Shown here: positions 55,145 to 63,648 of the stretch, piece by piece | Numbering within the stretch: position 1 is the first letter of the stretch | How the letters are laid out: each line of letters opens with the position of its first letter | Assembly: GCF_016587375.1 (NCBI RefSeq) | Contig: NZ_BNJG01000002.1 | Coordinates: forward strand, 2,170,001 to 2,234,000 | From: Ktedonobacter robiniae | GTDB lineage: Bacteria > Chloroflexota > Ktedonobacteria > Ktedonobacterales > Ktedonobacteraceae | Length of the DNA: 64,000 bases | Direction: 5' to 3' | The notes under the pieces: generated by a model | What the model saw: the letters and a program-made list of their open reading frames with translations, nothing else | The model's database searches: none | Told to the model about the DNA's origin: nothing | Translations under genes and position numbers: made by a program

Positions 55145-55969
55145 TTAACTTTTGCTATCAGGAGATTTGAATTCGTGTAATATCAACTTTTGTTGGTGCT
55201 GTAAGGCGCGAACTCCACCGGGAGCAATTCCTCTGAAATAGTCTTTCTGCCATTCACTCTTCAATGTATCCGATGGAGCATTCGTTAGATCTTTAAGGAA
55301 ATCATCACGGCTCTGATACCATTGAAGGTAACCTTGTTCTACTGGAGAGTTGGATGTGATATCAGACATTTCTGTTTGAAAATTTTCTAACTCTCCTCGC
55401 TTTTGTGGCACAAGCATGCAAAGTGGTTCTTTGGCTTCAAATATGATAGGTGCATTAGGTCTCGTTATCTTCCAGTTCACCGTAAATGTAGCATTAGCCC
55501 AATCAGTCTCTACAATCCCTTCTAGAGGATAGACTCCATCTTTCGGCCAGTTTGCGGGACCACGAACAAGAAGATTGTAACCAGGTGATGTACGAAATAG
55601 GTAAGGGACATTCCAGGTAAGAATTCCATATCCAAAATGGCTCTGCACTACGTATGCTTCTGGTGTATTCAAGTATTCAATGTGAATAGCAGAGGCATCA
55701 TCATTTCCATTCCACGTCGCACAAAACGTTTGGTTATTTAAAATAAACCACCCTGCTTGATTTGCAATTAGAAGTGGTAAACATCTGCTTGCAAAGTTTT
55801 TATCTGTTGAAGTCATCCAGGAGCGTTTGGAAGGAGCAGGAACCAGGTCCATTGGAGGGAGGTCTTGTAAGCAGAAAGCTATGAGTGTAGTTTCGTCGCC
55901 TACTTTGGTGGATTGCGCGCTGTCGTCTTCGATAGGATCAGTTGGGATATTCTGGTCGTATTCAGACAT
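55145..55969 (-). CDS. DUF6065-like protein
   Basis: A 274-residue soluble protein. The core CLPLLIANQAGWFILNNQTF, then CATWNGN and PYLFRTSPGYNLLVRGPANWP resembles the DUF6065 family, of unknown function. An acidic N-terminus of about 20 residues precedes it and no signal peptide is seen. GAAGGAG sits six bases before the ATG. AT-richer than its flanks, like the caspase genes upstream, and on the same strand, though a hairpin and 295 bases separate it from the proline-rich peptide gene. It could be part of the same conflict island. Confidence 0.65.
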   Translation of the reverse strand: MSEYDQNIPTDPIEDDSAQSTKVGDETTLIAFCLQDLPPMDLVPAPSKRSWMTSTDKNFASRCLPLLIANQAGWFILNNQTFCATWNGNDDASAIHIEYLNTPEAYVVQSHFGYGILTWNVPYLFRTSPGYNLLVRGPANWPKDGVYPLEGIVETDWANATFTVNWKITRPNAPIIFEAKEPLCMLVPQKRGELENFQTEMSDITSNSPVEQGYLQWYQSRDDFLKDLTNAPSDTLKSEWQKDYFRGIAPGGVRALQHQQKLILHEFKSPDSKS

Positions 55970-56210
55970 ATTTAGCTCCTTCTAAATGCTCAGTTCTGCT
56001 TATGGATAACGGAATATCGTTTGGAAATGTGCCCATAAAAGTTTTTTGAGTCCTGAGTCGTTCCTAATAATAGCGCTTATTGCCAAGCGTTAGAAGTGCA
56101 TCAACTGACCGAAGCCGACAGGGAGATCGTTAATTGAGAACGACATTAGGAAAGAATTTTGAGCCAGAAATAGACCGACCCATCATAAAGCATTTTCCCT
56201 CCGCTAGTTA

Positions 56211-56249
56211 CGGAGGTGTTAAGTCTTATTAGAGAGCTTAATACCTCCG
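56211..56249 (-). terminator. hairpin downstream of the proline-rich peptide gene
   Basis: Arms CGGAGGTGTTAAG and CTTAATACCTCCG with one unpaired base, loop of about 13. It lies just after the peptide gene on the minus strand, before the DUF6065-like gene. Confidence 0.6.
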
Positions 56250-56264
56250 CTAACAGTTGCTACA

Positions 56265-56408
56265 TTACCTGGGCCGAGGCGGCGGTGGCGGCGGAATTGT
56301 AGGAGCAGGGCGCGGTGGCGGCGGAACTGTAGGAATGGGGCGCGGCGGTTGCAGTGGGGTGAGAGCAGGACCAGGATTCCAACTGGCTAAAAGGATAGTT
56401 GAGTACAT
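56265..56408 (-). CDS. 47-residue proline-rich peptide
   Basis: Begins MYSTILLASWNPGPALTPLQ and ends in repeats of the form RP-(I/A)-P-T-(V/I)-PPPP, finishing PPPRPR. AAAGGAG lies six to eight bases upstream of the ATG at 56408, a better start than any on the other strand, where the same DNA would give a glycine-rich frame. It lies between the caspase and DUF6065-like genes, same strand. It may be a polyproline ligand, a small toxin or a protease substrate; this is not shown. Confidence 0.5.
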   Translation of the reverse strand: MYSTILLASWNPGPALTPLQPPRPIPTVPPPPRPAPTIPPPPPPRPR

Positions 56409-56553
56409 GCCTTTCTCCTTTGTGGTAGAAAGGTCCTGTGAGCACAAGCGCTATGTTGCTCATAGGACTGATAGGGTTATATCAAATAATATAACCGTAA
56501 AAGGACTCTGGAATAAAAACGGGGGGTATCTTCTTTTTTAGCGCAAGAAAGCT

Positions 56554-58260
56554 TTACTCAGCTATCTCCTCTTTTACGCCTGTGGATGGATACCAGGAGA
56601 GAATCGTCTCTAAATTATCGGTGTGCCTATAAAATTTGCTGAAATGGCCTATACCATCCGAATAAACCATTTCATCTGTAATAGGATAACCATATTGCTC
56701 TGCACCTAGTGTTTTCCAAAAAGCACGAATAGCTCCATGTATTTCACATACGCCGGTCATAGGATGGTGATAGAGCGAAAGATCGTTGTGCTCATAGAAA
56801 GTAGGATCTAGATCTATATTCCTAAAATCATTATATCGTCCAAATCCATCAAAGCATATTTTTTCGTCAGTTGTTGGGTAATAACCTTCCCAATCTAATA
56901 GAAGCCACTTTTCACGTATCGCGCCCTGAATCGAATAAGCTCCCACTGTGGGGTGCCAATAGATAGAACCTTGGAAATGTGCATTGGCCCCTATTCCTCT
57001 GAAGTGGTTAAATACGCCTATCCCATCGGAATTTATATGGTCATCATCGACGGGAAAGATCTCTTTTGAATCCCATCCTAACTGGAGCCATTTCTGATAA
57101 ATTGGCCCTCGTGTTACGTAAGTGCTCTTTTGTCTATGGTCTACAATGACACCGAACTCATATCGAACGTAAATGATATTGCCTGGACTAATTATAATTG
57201 GGTCGCTTTTTGCTTCTCCTAAATCTGTTCCAGTAGAGAGGAGGGACACATATTTCTCTTTGATATTGCTCAAACTTGAAGTAATATCTTTTTGTGTAAA
57301 AAACTCTTTTACTTGCAATGCATGAAGTGGGGATTGGCTTTGCCATTGTTTTTGAAATGCGTGTGTCATTTCAACCTCTTCGTTGCCAATAAAGTTCGTA
57401 GCAGGATTGGGAAAAAGGGGCACAGTTGCTATATCACCCCTACTTCGGTCAGGGGAAAAAACCACGGGTTGAGGAGTATTCTTTATTGAGGTACGATCAA
57501 GGAAACCTTGAGCCAGGTCTTTAATGTCATACAATGAGAGGAGATTTTTTTGATGTGGGTTCCCTACAGAAAGAGCGTGCATTAGCGACTTGGAAAACAT
57601 CGTAGAACTGCCGTCAGGCAATAGGAGAGAAGTGGTTTTTTGATCTGAGGAGCAAAGGAGTGCAACGCCTTTACTCGGGATGTGATTCACATCTTCTTTC
57701 GCTTCAAACGCATGTACCGTCTTTGAAATAGCTACTGTGGAGGTTCTCGCTTCAAATGCTCGGAACGCTGCAGCTGCAAAACAACAATCCAGGATGATGA
57801 AGCGACGGAGATGTCTCCCTTTCTCCGAAAGCGTGTCTGCTAATGCTTCAATTTGAACCCCAGACGTTCTAGGTCTCTCTATACGAGTACAACGTAAAGC
57901 GAGGTAGAAGTCCGAGTCTCTTCCAACAAAGCCTCCATGGCCCACAAAATAAAGCAAGATGTCCCTTGGAGTGCTTCCTACTGCTTTCATAGCAGTGCTG
58001 CATTTCTCAATAAATGCGCTAATTTCTTCATCAATCTCGAGAGGACTTGCGTTTGAATTGAAGAGATCTAAGAGATTCTCAGGTGGCAAGCCAAATCCCA
58101 ACAGATCGAGAAGATATTTCCTCCATGACTTAGCGGCATTCTCGAAGGCTGCAGATGCGGGAAAATCTGGTGCGAAAGGCCATTCGCTTGCGCCTAAAAT
58201 GACCGCCAGGGTTGTCTGGGGACTTGGTAGTGGGCCATCTGTAGTCATGCTACTTTTCAT
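56554..58260 (-). CDS. caspase-like (C14) protease with C-terminal LGFP repeats
   Basis: A 568-residue protein. The caspase core at about 15-280 has the catalytic pair His108 (YFVGHGG) and Cys160 (FIILDCCFAAAA), and SSDQKTTSLLLPDGSSTMFSK, read as SSDQKTTS and GSSTMFSKSLMHAL, for the substrate pocket side. A linker about 280-375 follows. At about 375-568 there are LGFP-type repeats (GAIREKWLLLDW; DGFGRYNDFR; GAIRAFWKTLGAEQYGYPIT). LGFP repeats are best known from cell-wall-bound actinobacterial proteins, so joining them to a cytoplasmic-looking caspase is unusual. The start overlaps the end of the EACC1 gene by 11 bases. Confidence 0.85.
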   Translation of the reverse strand: MKSSMTTDGPLPSPQTTLAVILGASEWPFAPDFPASAAFENAAKSWRKYLLDLLGFGLPPENLLDLFNSNASPLEIDEEISAFIEKCSTAMKAVGSTPRDILLYFVGHGGFVGRDSDFYLALRCTRIERPRTSGVQIEALADTLSEKGRHLRRFIILDCCFAAAAFRAFEARTSTVAISKTVHAFEAKEDVNHIPSKGVALLCSSDQKTTSLLLPDGSSTMFSKSLMHALSVGNPHQKNLLSLYDIKDLAQGFLDRTSIKNTPQPVVFSPDRSRGDIATVPLFPNPATNFIGNEEVEMTHAFQKQWQSQSPLHALQVKEFFTQKDITSSLSNIKEKYVSLLSTGTDLGEAKSDPIIISPGNIIYVRYEFGVIVDHRQKSTYVTRGPIYQKWLQLGWDSKEIFPVDDDHINSDGIGVFNHFRGIGANAHFQGSIYWHPTVGAYSIQGAIREKWLLLDWEGYYPTTDEKICFDGFGRYNDFRNIDLDPTFYEHNDLSLYHHPMTGVCEIHGAIRAFWKTLGAEQYGYPITDEMVYSDGIGHFSKFYRHTDNLETILSWYPSTGVKEEIAE

Positions 58261-58603
58261 CTTCTGGCTGAGAAGCCAACATAAGCTCAGCTAATCTAGC
58301 GGCATCTTTCCCTGTTACATTCTGAACAATGATCTTTTTGTTCGGTGTTTCCAATGTTAAGGTAGCAGCATTACGACGCTGAAGCCAACTGCCAATAGTT
58401 GTTGCCGCTGTTACGACCGCTGGAGTTCCTAAGATAAGGACTAACGTTGTACCAAAATCTTGTGCTTGAGTATTACTGCGTTTTCGCTGAACCTTAATAT
58501 CATCAACCTGATCAAGAAGAACGTTTCTGAGCTCCTCTGCGTATCGGCTAGCATCTGTAGGTGAAGCATTTTCAAAGTTGATAATATAACTTCGTTCATC
58601 CAT
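58250..58603 (-). CDS. EACC1-like effector-associated constant component
   Basis: A 117-residue protein with an N-terminal alpha/beta segment, a hydrophobic helix at about 51-75 (LVLILGTPAVVTAATTIGSW), the basic LQRRN junction, and a C-terminal beta-alpha unit (TLTLETPNKKIIVQNVTGKD). This outline fits EACC1, a small component found next to caspase, trypsin and other effectors in predicted NTP-dependent conflict systems of multicellular-type bacteria. It is coupled to the caspase gene by overlap, strong support for a working pair. AGGGAGA precedes the ATG. No AP-ATPase or signalling NTPase is seen in the window. Confidence 0.75.
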   Translation of the reverse strand: MDERSYIINFENASPTDASRYAEELRNVLLDQVDDIKVQRKRSNTQAQDFGTTLVLILGTPAVVTAATTIGSWLQRRNAATLTLETPNKKIIVQNVTGKDAARLAELMLASQPEDEK

Positions 58604-58759
58604 CTCAAGAATCTCCCTTTAAACGCCAGAGTTCACTATTACTTCTACAATTGTATGGTAGCAGAAATAGGTGGTAATGTCTAGTTGAGTGCTGTGGTCT
58701 CAGCACTTGTTTGATGAGAGAGGCGTTCCTTTCCTCGCATCTATCGCTCAACCTAAGCG

Positions 58760-59305
58760 CAGATCAAGGAGGCCCATCGCACGCTTGCTCGACGCAAGCG
58801 AGGCAGTCATCGACGCAGTCGGGCCAAGCGTGAGCTCACCCGCCTCTACCGCAAGGTGCGCCATCGGCGGCAGGACTTCTTGCATCAGACCTCACGTTGG
58901 CTGGTGAACCAGTTTGTGATTCTGGTCTTTGAGCAGTTACAGATCCTCAACATGACGGCAAGACCCAAGCCCAAGAAGGCGCAGGCGTCTCCTGTTGTCA
59001 ATCAGGCCCAAGAGAGCACACCCCAGGGGAGCACGGCAGGAGATGCTGCGCAGTACCTTCCCAATGGAGCGGCTGCCAAGAGTGAGCTCAATAAAAGTAT
59101 CTTAGACGCGGCCTGGGGCCGTTTCATCACGCTGTGTGCCTGTAAAGCGGAAGAGGCTGGCGGCATGCTGGTGAAGGTGGCGCCCCAGCAGACGAGTCAG
59201 GCCTGTAGTGGCTGTGGGGAGTTCGTGCCTAAAGACCTCTCGGTGCGCTGGCATTCTTGTCCCCCATGTGGGGCTGAGCTTGACCGCGACGAGAACGCGG
59301 CCCGC
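58760..59305 (+). pseudogene. TnpB-like nuclease, C-terminal part (5' side of intron)
   Basis: The frame carries KRELTRLYRKVRHRRQDFLH, then LVFEQLQILNM (RuvC Glu), a Pro/Gln-rich insert, SQACSGCG and SCPPCG zinc-finger pairs, and LDRDENAAR (last RuvC Asp). The N-terminal half with the first catalytic Asp is missing before about 58760. The frame is then interrupted by the group II intron at 59306. Confidence 0.75.
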
Positions 59306-59934
59306 GTGCGCCGCTTCGGTACATATCAAATTTCTCCCAGAGGGAGATGAGGTTGAGAGTAAGAACCTCAAGGGCGCCCAACTTACCTGGCGTGGAAACA
59401 CAAAGGGAAAATTAGCATGTCGGGAACGCGGTTAAACAGGAAGGTATGTACTGTGATGCACCGCAAGTCCTGTACGCATGGTGAAACCTGAATTGGCTGA
59501 ACCCTAGTCTCCAGTGGTCTAAGCGTTGGCTCATCGCAACATACCTGTGGCGATGTCATCGGAATACGCACTTATTGATGGCGAGTGCGGAAGACTCTCT
59601 CCGATGAACGACCAGCAATGAGCTGGTTCAAGGAAACGAACGGGGCACCTACACGTACTCAACGTTTGATATGCGCAAATGCGGGATCGTCTACGGGTGC
59701 GAGCCTATGACGACGGAGCTTTCATAGTACTCAAATGATCAAGGTAATGCTTGATACAAGGGGAAGGGAAGCAGGGAGTATTGTCGTGAACGGAGCGGTG
59801 CGCGAGATGCGCAACGCCTACCTCCACGAAGCGACAAGAAACTGGAGAGCCGGGTGCATCGAAAGGGTGCAAGCCCAGGTTCGGAGAGGGACGGACAGAA
59901 AAGGTCTGGAAACAGAACCTCGCTGGCCGTCTAC
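59306..59934 (+). ncRNA. ORF-less group II intron
   Basis: Starts with GTGCG at 59306, inside the TnpB frame right after DENAAR. Domain V-like hairpin at 59847-59882: stem GAGCC / GGTTC, inner stem TGCA / TGCA, GAAA-type loop and a two-base bulge AG. Domain VI-like hairpin at about 59889-59934: outer stem GGACGG / CCGTCT, inner GGTCTG-GAAA-CAGAACC with a bulged A as branch point. The end is AC, matching the AY rule. No reverse transcriptase is encoded in 629 bases, so it would need help in trans. Confidence 0.6.
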
Positions 59935-60115
59935 TCTACAACCTGCTACGTCGCTATGAAGAGCAGGGGCTGCTTCTCCCAAGCAAGAAAGGCAAGTCCA
60001 CCCGCAGGGTGGCCGGGGCGGGAAGCGCCCCACAGCACCCAGTTGGCTCTTCTGAGCAACCGGGCTGCTGTCGAAGCCCCGCCTGTAGGCGTGGGGTACT
60101 TCACCTATGAGTGCA
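59935..60115 (+). pseudogene. TnpB element 3' tail and right-end hairpin
   Basis: Follows the intron. One frame reads LLRRYEEQGLLLPSKKGKS and ends in CRRGVLHL, as in tails of some OrfB proteins. It then holds a hairpin GCCCCGCC-TGTAGG-CGTGGGGT near 60083-60103, like the right end/omega-RNA stem of IS605-type elements. The exact exon boundary is uncertain. Confidence 0.45.
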
Positions 60116-60137
60116 GCGGTCAGTACAGTATCGTAAA

Positions 60138-60285
60138 GAATACGAGTCTTTTGCCGACGCCGAGGCCAATTTGCAGGTCTTCATCGAACAGGAGTACAAT
60201 ACCAAGCGATTGTACTCTAGCTAGGGATATCTTCCACCTGTTGAGTTTGAGGCAAGCTATGCTTCGTCGGGAGGTGTGAGCCAGA
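60138..60285 (+). pseudogene. IS3-type OrfB, C-terminal fragment with in-frame TAG
   Basis: One frame reads KEYESFADAEANLQVFIEQE and YNTKRLYSS, then TAG, then GYLPPVEFEASYASS. This is the end of an IS3-family integrase with the stop in place of a Leu codon (LYSSLGYLPP is the norm). Nothing upstream of it remains. Confidence 0.75.
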
Positions 60286-60376
60286 TGGCTTGCCCGGCGT
60301 GTAGCCAGGTAAGGTCTGGAAGTGTCCAGATGTTGGGTGAAGACCATTACCAACGAAGTGGCGAAAGGAGAGACCT

Positions 60377-60868
60377 ATGACTGATGCATCCTCGCGAGCC
60401 AGCACGTGCAACTCCAAATGGATCAAAGCATCGCCTGAAGTGCTCTATCGAGCCTTTACTGATCCCGCAGCCCTGGCTGTCTGGCAAGCACCAGGAGACA
60501 TGACTGGCAAGGTCCATCGTTTCGACGACCGAGTGGGCGGAGGGTATCAGATGTCGCTGTACTACCCTTCAACCGAAACGACCTCTCCAGGCAAGACGGA
60601 AGATCGGGAAGATCGCTATACGGCGCGATTTGTGGAGCTGACGCCTCCGAGAAAAATTGTTGAAGCGATCACCTTTGATACGGTCAATCCAGCATTCAAA
60701 GGGGAGATGATCATGGAGGCCACATTTGAGGCTGAAAATGGCGGAACAATCGTCACGCTCTTCTTCAAAGGGATTCCGTCGGGCGTTCGACCCGAGGACA
60801 ACGAAGCTGGCACTCAGTCGAGTCTGGAGAAACTGGCCCACTATGTCGAGCAGGAGGCTGGCCGATAA
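60377..60868 (+). CDS. SRPBCC (AHSA1-like) domain protein
   Basis: A 163-residue protein of the START/Bet v1-like fold: IKASPEVLYRAFTDPAALAVW at the start (as IKASPEVLYRAFTDP), GDMTGKVHRFDDRVGGGYQM, ARFVELTPPRKIVEAITF, and the C-terminal helix SSLEKLAHYVEQ. AAAGGAGAG sits before the ATG at 60377. Relatives bind hydrophobic ligands or act in stress responses. Followed by a hairpin terminator, so it forms its own unit. Confidence 0.9.
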   Translation: MTDASSRASTCNSKWIKASPEVLYRAFTDPAALAVWQAPGDMTGKVHRFDDRVGGGYQMSLYYPSTETTSPGKTEDREDRYTARFVELTPPRKIVEAITFDTVNPAFKGEMIMEATFEAENGGTIVTLFFKGIPSGVRPEDNEAGTQSSLEKLAHYVEQEAGR

Positions 60869-60888
60869 AAGCGGGTCCGAAATTGAAA

Positions 60889-60915
60889 GGAGAGAGTGAG
60901 TGGGTCACTCTCTCC
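60889..60915 (+). terminator. terminator hairpin after the SRPBCC gene
   Basis: An 11-bp perfect stem (GGAGAGAGTGA / TCACTCTCTCC), loop of five, 20 bases after the stop codon. Confidence 0.7.
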
Positions 60916-61005
60916 TCAGGAGTTGACTTCCTCAGCTGTCTGGCAGCATGGGTTCGCTCCATATCTTTTCTCTCGTTTTATCTTTGATATCTAGAGGAGG
61001 ATGCT

Positions 61006-61770
61006 ATGCTTAAAAAAACTCTCCTTGAGGAATCTGCTCCCTGGAGGCGCCGGTTTCTTACCTCTGTGCTGCTTGATGCCCAGATGGCAAGGGAGAATCC
61101 CACACGGGGTATTGTGATCAGTAATAATACGAAAGAATTTAAGATGGAAGCCGTGCGGTTAGCCGAGACAAGCGGCAAGCCGATCACCGAGTTGGCCCGC
61201 GAGCTGAGAGTATCAGATAGCACGATCCATAATTGGTGTAAGCAACTAGGGGAACATGGCGAGCAAGCGTTTCCAGGCAGTGGACATCAAACAGTCCAGG
61301 AGGAAGAGCTGCGTCGTTTGAAACGCGAGCTGGAAGTCGTGAAGCAGGAACGAGATATTTTTTAAAAAAGCCATCATTGTGTTTTCGCGACATCAGCCAT
61401 GAAATTTTGTTTTATTCAAGAAAACGCGAGAGAGTATCCGGTAAACCGAATGTGCCAGGTGTTTGGCGTGGATGAAAGCTCGTATTACAAATGGCGCAAA
61501 CGCCTGCCTTCAAGACACCAGCTTCAGGATGCGCGTCCTCGTCGAGCAGATTCAGGAGATCTATCACGACAACTGGCAGGTGTATGGAAGCCCACGCATT
61601 CATGTTTGAGCTCCGAGACCGGGGGCTAGGCTGCTCTCGCAAGCGGGTTGCGCGTCTGATGCGTGAACAGGGGTTGTGTGTCAAAAGACCCCGCCGAAGA
61701 ATGGCAACAACAGATAGTCAGCACAGCGATCCAGTAGCTCCTAATCTGCTAGAACAGAAATTTGAGGCAG
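61006..61770 (+). pseudogene. IS3-family OrfA/OrfB, decayed
   Basis: OrfA (61006-61365) has a helix-turn-helix (ITELARELRVSDSTIHNWCK) and a leucine-zipper-like end (LRRLKRELEVVKQERDIF). A run T6A6G at 61359-61371 resembles the slippery site used for -1 frameshifting to OrfB. OrfB is broken over several frames: MKFCFIQENAREYPVNRMCQ, YGSPRIHV, and ELRDRGLGCSRKRVARLM. It ends at FEADDP, where a fragment of an IS701 transposase on the other strand begins. Confidence 0.75.
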
Positions 61771-61943
61771 ACGATCCCCTTGAGGTAGGCGAGTGCCCGA
61801 CGACGGGGTTCGGGACGAACAAAATGAGGAGCGATACGAGCATGCAGGCGTTCGAGTTCCTGCCCCCACCGCCAGATATCAAGAAAGGTTGTTGGAGCTT
61901 CCCCAAACCGAGATGTTGTTCCCTGCACATGCCACCTTGCCAT
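61771..61943 (-). pseudogene. IS701-family transposase, N-terminal fragment
   Basis: The minus strand reads MARWHVQGTTSRFGEAPTTF, then ELERLHARIAPHFVRPEPRR and RALAYLKGI, the start of IS701-like proteins. It breaks off where the IS3 relic begins. Confidence 0.65.
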
Positions 61944-62071
61944 TCGTATGCGAGTAAAGGCGCTACAAAAAGCTCGATGTAAGAAAAGCATACCTGACAC
62001 ATGGGAAAGACGCAACAAACAAGCATCGAAAGGCGTCTCTTGGGCGCACCATCCTACTGTCGAGTATTTCC

Positions 62072-62806
62072 TTAGGGGGTAAACCGTTTCCAATGGCCCT
62101 CGGAGACCACTTCGACGACGCCATCGATCACTTTGATAGCGGTCTGATCGTCGATCGCGTACGTTGGCATGGGTAGCCTCGCGGCCCACTTTTCTGCGTT
62201 GGCCAGGGAAGCGTCCGGGTGATCCTCGTGATCCAGGTGCGGAATCAACGCAAAGTCAACCAGTCCCACTCCCTGAGCCGTGACCAAGATCCTGCTGATT
62301 TCTCCCTGGGGTGTGGCGAACACGATGTCTTCCGACGTGAGTGCTTCACCGCTGCCCCTGCGCGGATCACGGTAGGTCTCGCCGAAGGTGGCGGCCGCCG
62401 CCATGCTCCCGGCGCTCACCCCCACGTAGACCGTCTCGCGCAGCAGAGAGGGCAACAGGTCTGTCAGTCCCGACTGGCGCATCCAGTGGCACAGATACAG
62501 GGGATCGCCGCCGCCAACCAGCAGGGTGTCCGTCTCCTTAAGCATTGGGACCCAGCAGTCTTCTTGGATACTGGGCAGAGCGGTGAGCTCCAGCACGCCC
62601 AACGACTTCCACCCCAATTCGCACAAGGGACTCTTGGCCACTCCGTGGATCAGCCGCCAGGCCATGGCAGCACCGCCAGGGAAGGGGTAGATCGCGGTGG
62701 GAATGTAGAGGGCGCTGGACTCGGCGATCGGTTTGCCCAGCAGATCAACCAGGGCGTTACGAATGCTGTCGTTGCTGATGCCAGACGAGGTGAGAAGCAA
62801 TTTCAT
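62072..62806 (-). CDS. peptidase E-like (S51/class I glutamine amidotransferase fold) protein
   Basis: A 244-residue protein: MKLLLTSSGISNDSIRNALV, DTLLVGGGDPLYLCHWM, and YVGVSAGSMAAAATFG with the nucleophile Ser in GVSAGS. In the S51 family the Ser works with His and Glu to cleave dipeptides with N-terminal Asp; the later IPHLDHEDHP segment is consistent with a ligand-binding loop. The ATG at 62806 is chosen because GGAAAGG lies upstream and the family N-terminus is complete; the frame extends to 62866 without conservation. Confidence 0.8.
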   Translation of the reverse strand: MKLLLTSSGISNDSIRNALVDLLGKPIAESSALYIPTAIYPFPGGAAMAWRLIHGVAKSPLCELGWKSLGVLELTALPSIQEDCWVPMLKETDTLLVGGGDPLYLCHWMRQSGLTDLLPSLLRETVYVGVSAGSMAAAATFGETYRDPRRGSGEALTSEDIVFATPQGEISRILVTAQGVGLVDFALIPHLDHEDHPDASLANAEKWAARLPMPTYAIDDQTAIKVIDGVVEVVSEGHWKRFTP

Positions 62807-62866
62807 GATGGTTTCCTTTCCAATCCATAAAGAGCCGAACGTTTTTGCCGGTCCCATTACATGCAA

Positions 62867-63084
62867 GACATTCTACCGCCTTGCAAAGCAAAAAAACTTC
62901 TCCTATCTTGCTCTTTCCCGGCTTCGAGCCATGTGCAGAGTGGGCATGAACCGGCCTTAAGGGTTCACTTCAGAGATTACAAGCGAGGCAATTTTTTTCT
63001 AACGGATGCGTTCAATACGTGTCAATGAGCCGATGTAATCCCCGTCAAAAAGAAGTGCGGTTGTAGTGCGGTGCCGACCTCTTC
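62867..63084. other. intergenic region, no gene
   Basis: Holds the promoter side of the peptidase E gene. No coding sequence or repeat recognised. Confidence 0.4.
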
Positions 63085-63525
63085 GGAGTCAACCTCTCCG
63101 GCACTTTTATGCCAGGAAGAAACGATCAGGCAGAACGAGATGCCCTGGAAGGTCGTCTGATCTGGATAGCTTTGCGCGCTCTTCAGCTTCATACCAATGT
63201 CATCCTAGATTTCGGATTTTGGAGCAAAGACGAACGGTCCTCTCTGAAATGGTTCGCCAGGCAGATAGGAGCGAAAAGCCAGGTCATCTACTTGCCCATT
63301 GACCCAGAAACGCAGCGAAAGCGCGTCCAAAACCGCTTTGCAGAGACACCGGACCAGACATGGCCAATGAGCGAAGAGGAACTGACGAAATGGCGTGCGT
63401 TCTTTCATGAGCCGGATGAAGCTGAGCTACATGGCATCGTCCTGGAAGACGCCCCTCAAGGATATGCGTCCTGGCCTGCCTGGGCGGCCTCGCGCTGGCC
63501 ATCGTTGCCCGATGAATATGCCTGA
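63085..63525 (+). pseudogene. P-loop kinase-like protein lacking its N-terminus
   Basis: The frame carries LFGVNLSGTFMPGRNDQAER at its entry, then ALEGRLIWIALRALQLHTNV, ILDFGFWSKDERSSL, VIYLPIDPETQRKRVQNR and FFHEPDEAE. These match the C-terminal two thirds of AAA-type small kinases. The Walker A segment (GxxGxGKT) that should lie about 50 residues earlier is missing, because similarity stops at about 63085. It would be inactive as it stands. Confidence 0.65.
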
Positions 63526-63648
63526 GCATTTGGAGTGCTCAGATGAGAGCCTGAGTAGAATGTATCGTAGTCCACACACTTTTTGAATCTTATCTTGTCC
63601 AATGAGGCAGGGACAATGGCAAATCACACAAATACAGCCGTCTTGTAT

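Noticed and set aside
56257..56541. Glycine-rich plus-strand gene opposite the proline-rich peptide
   Set aside because: It has no good ribosome site and its latter half has no repeat or family character; the minus strand has a strong start.
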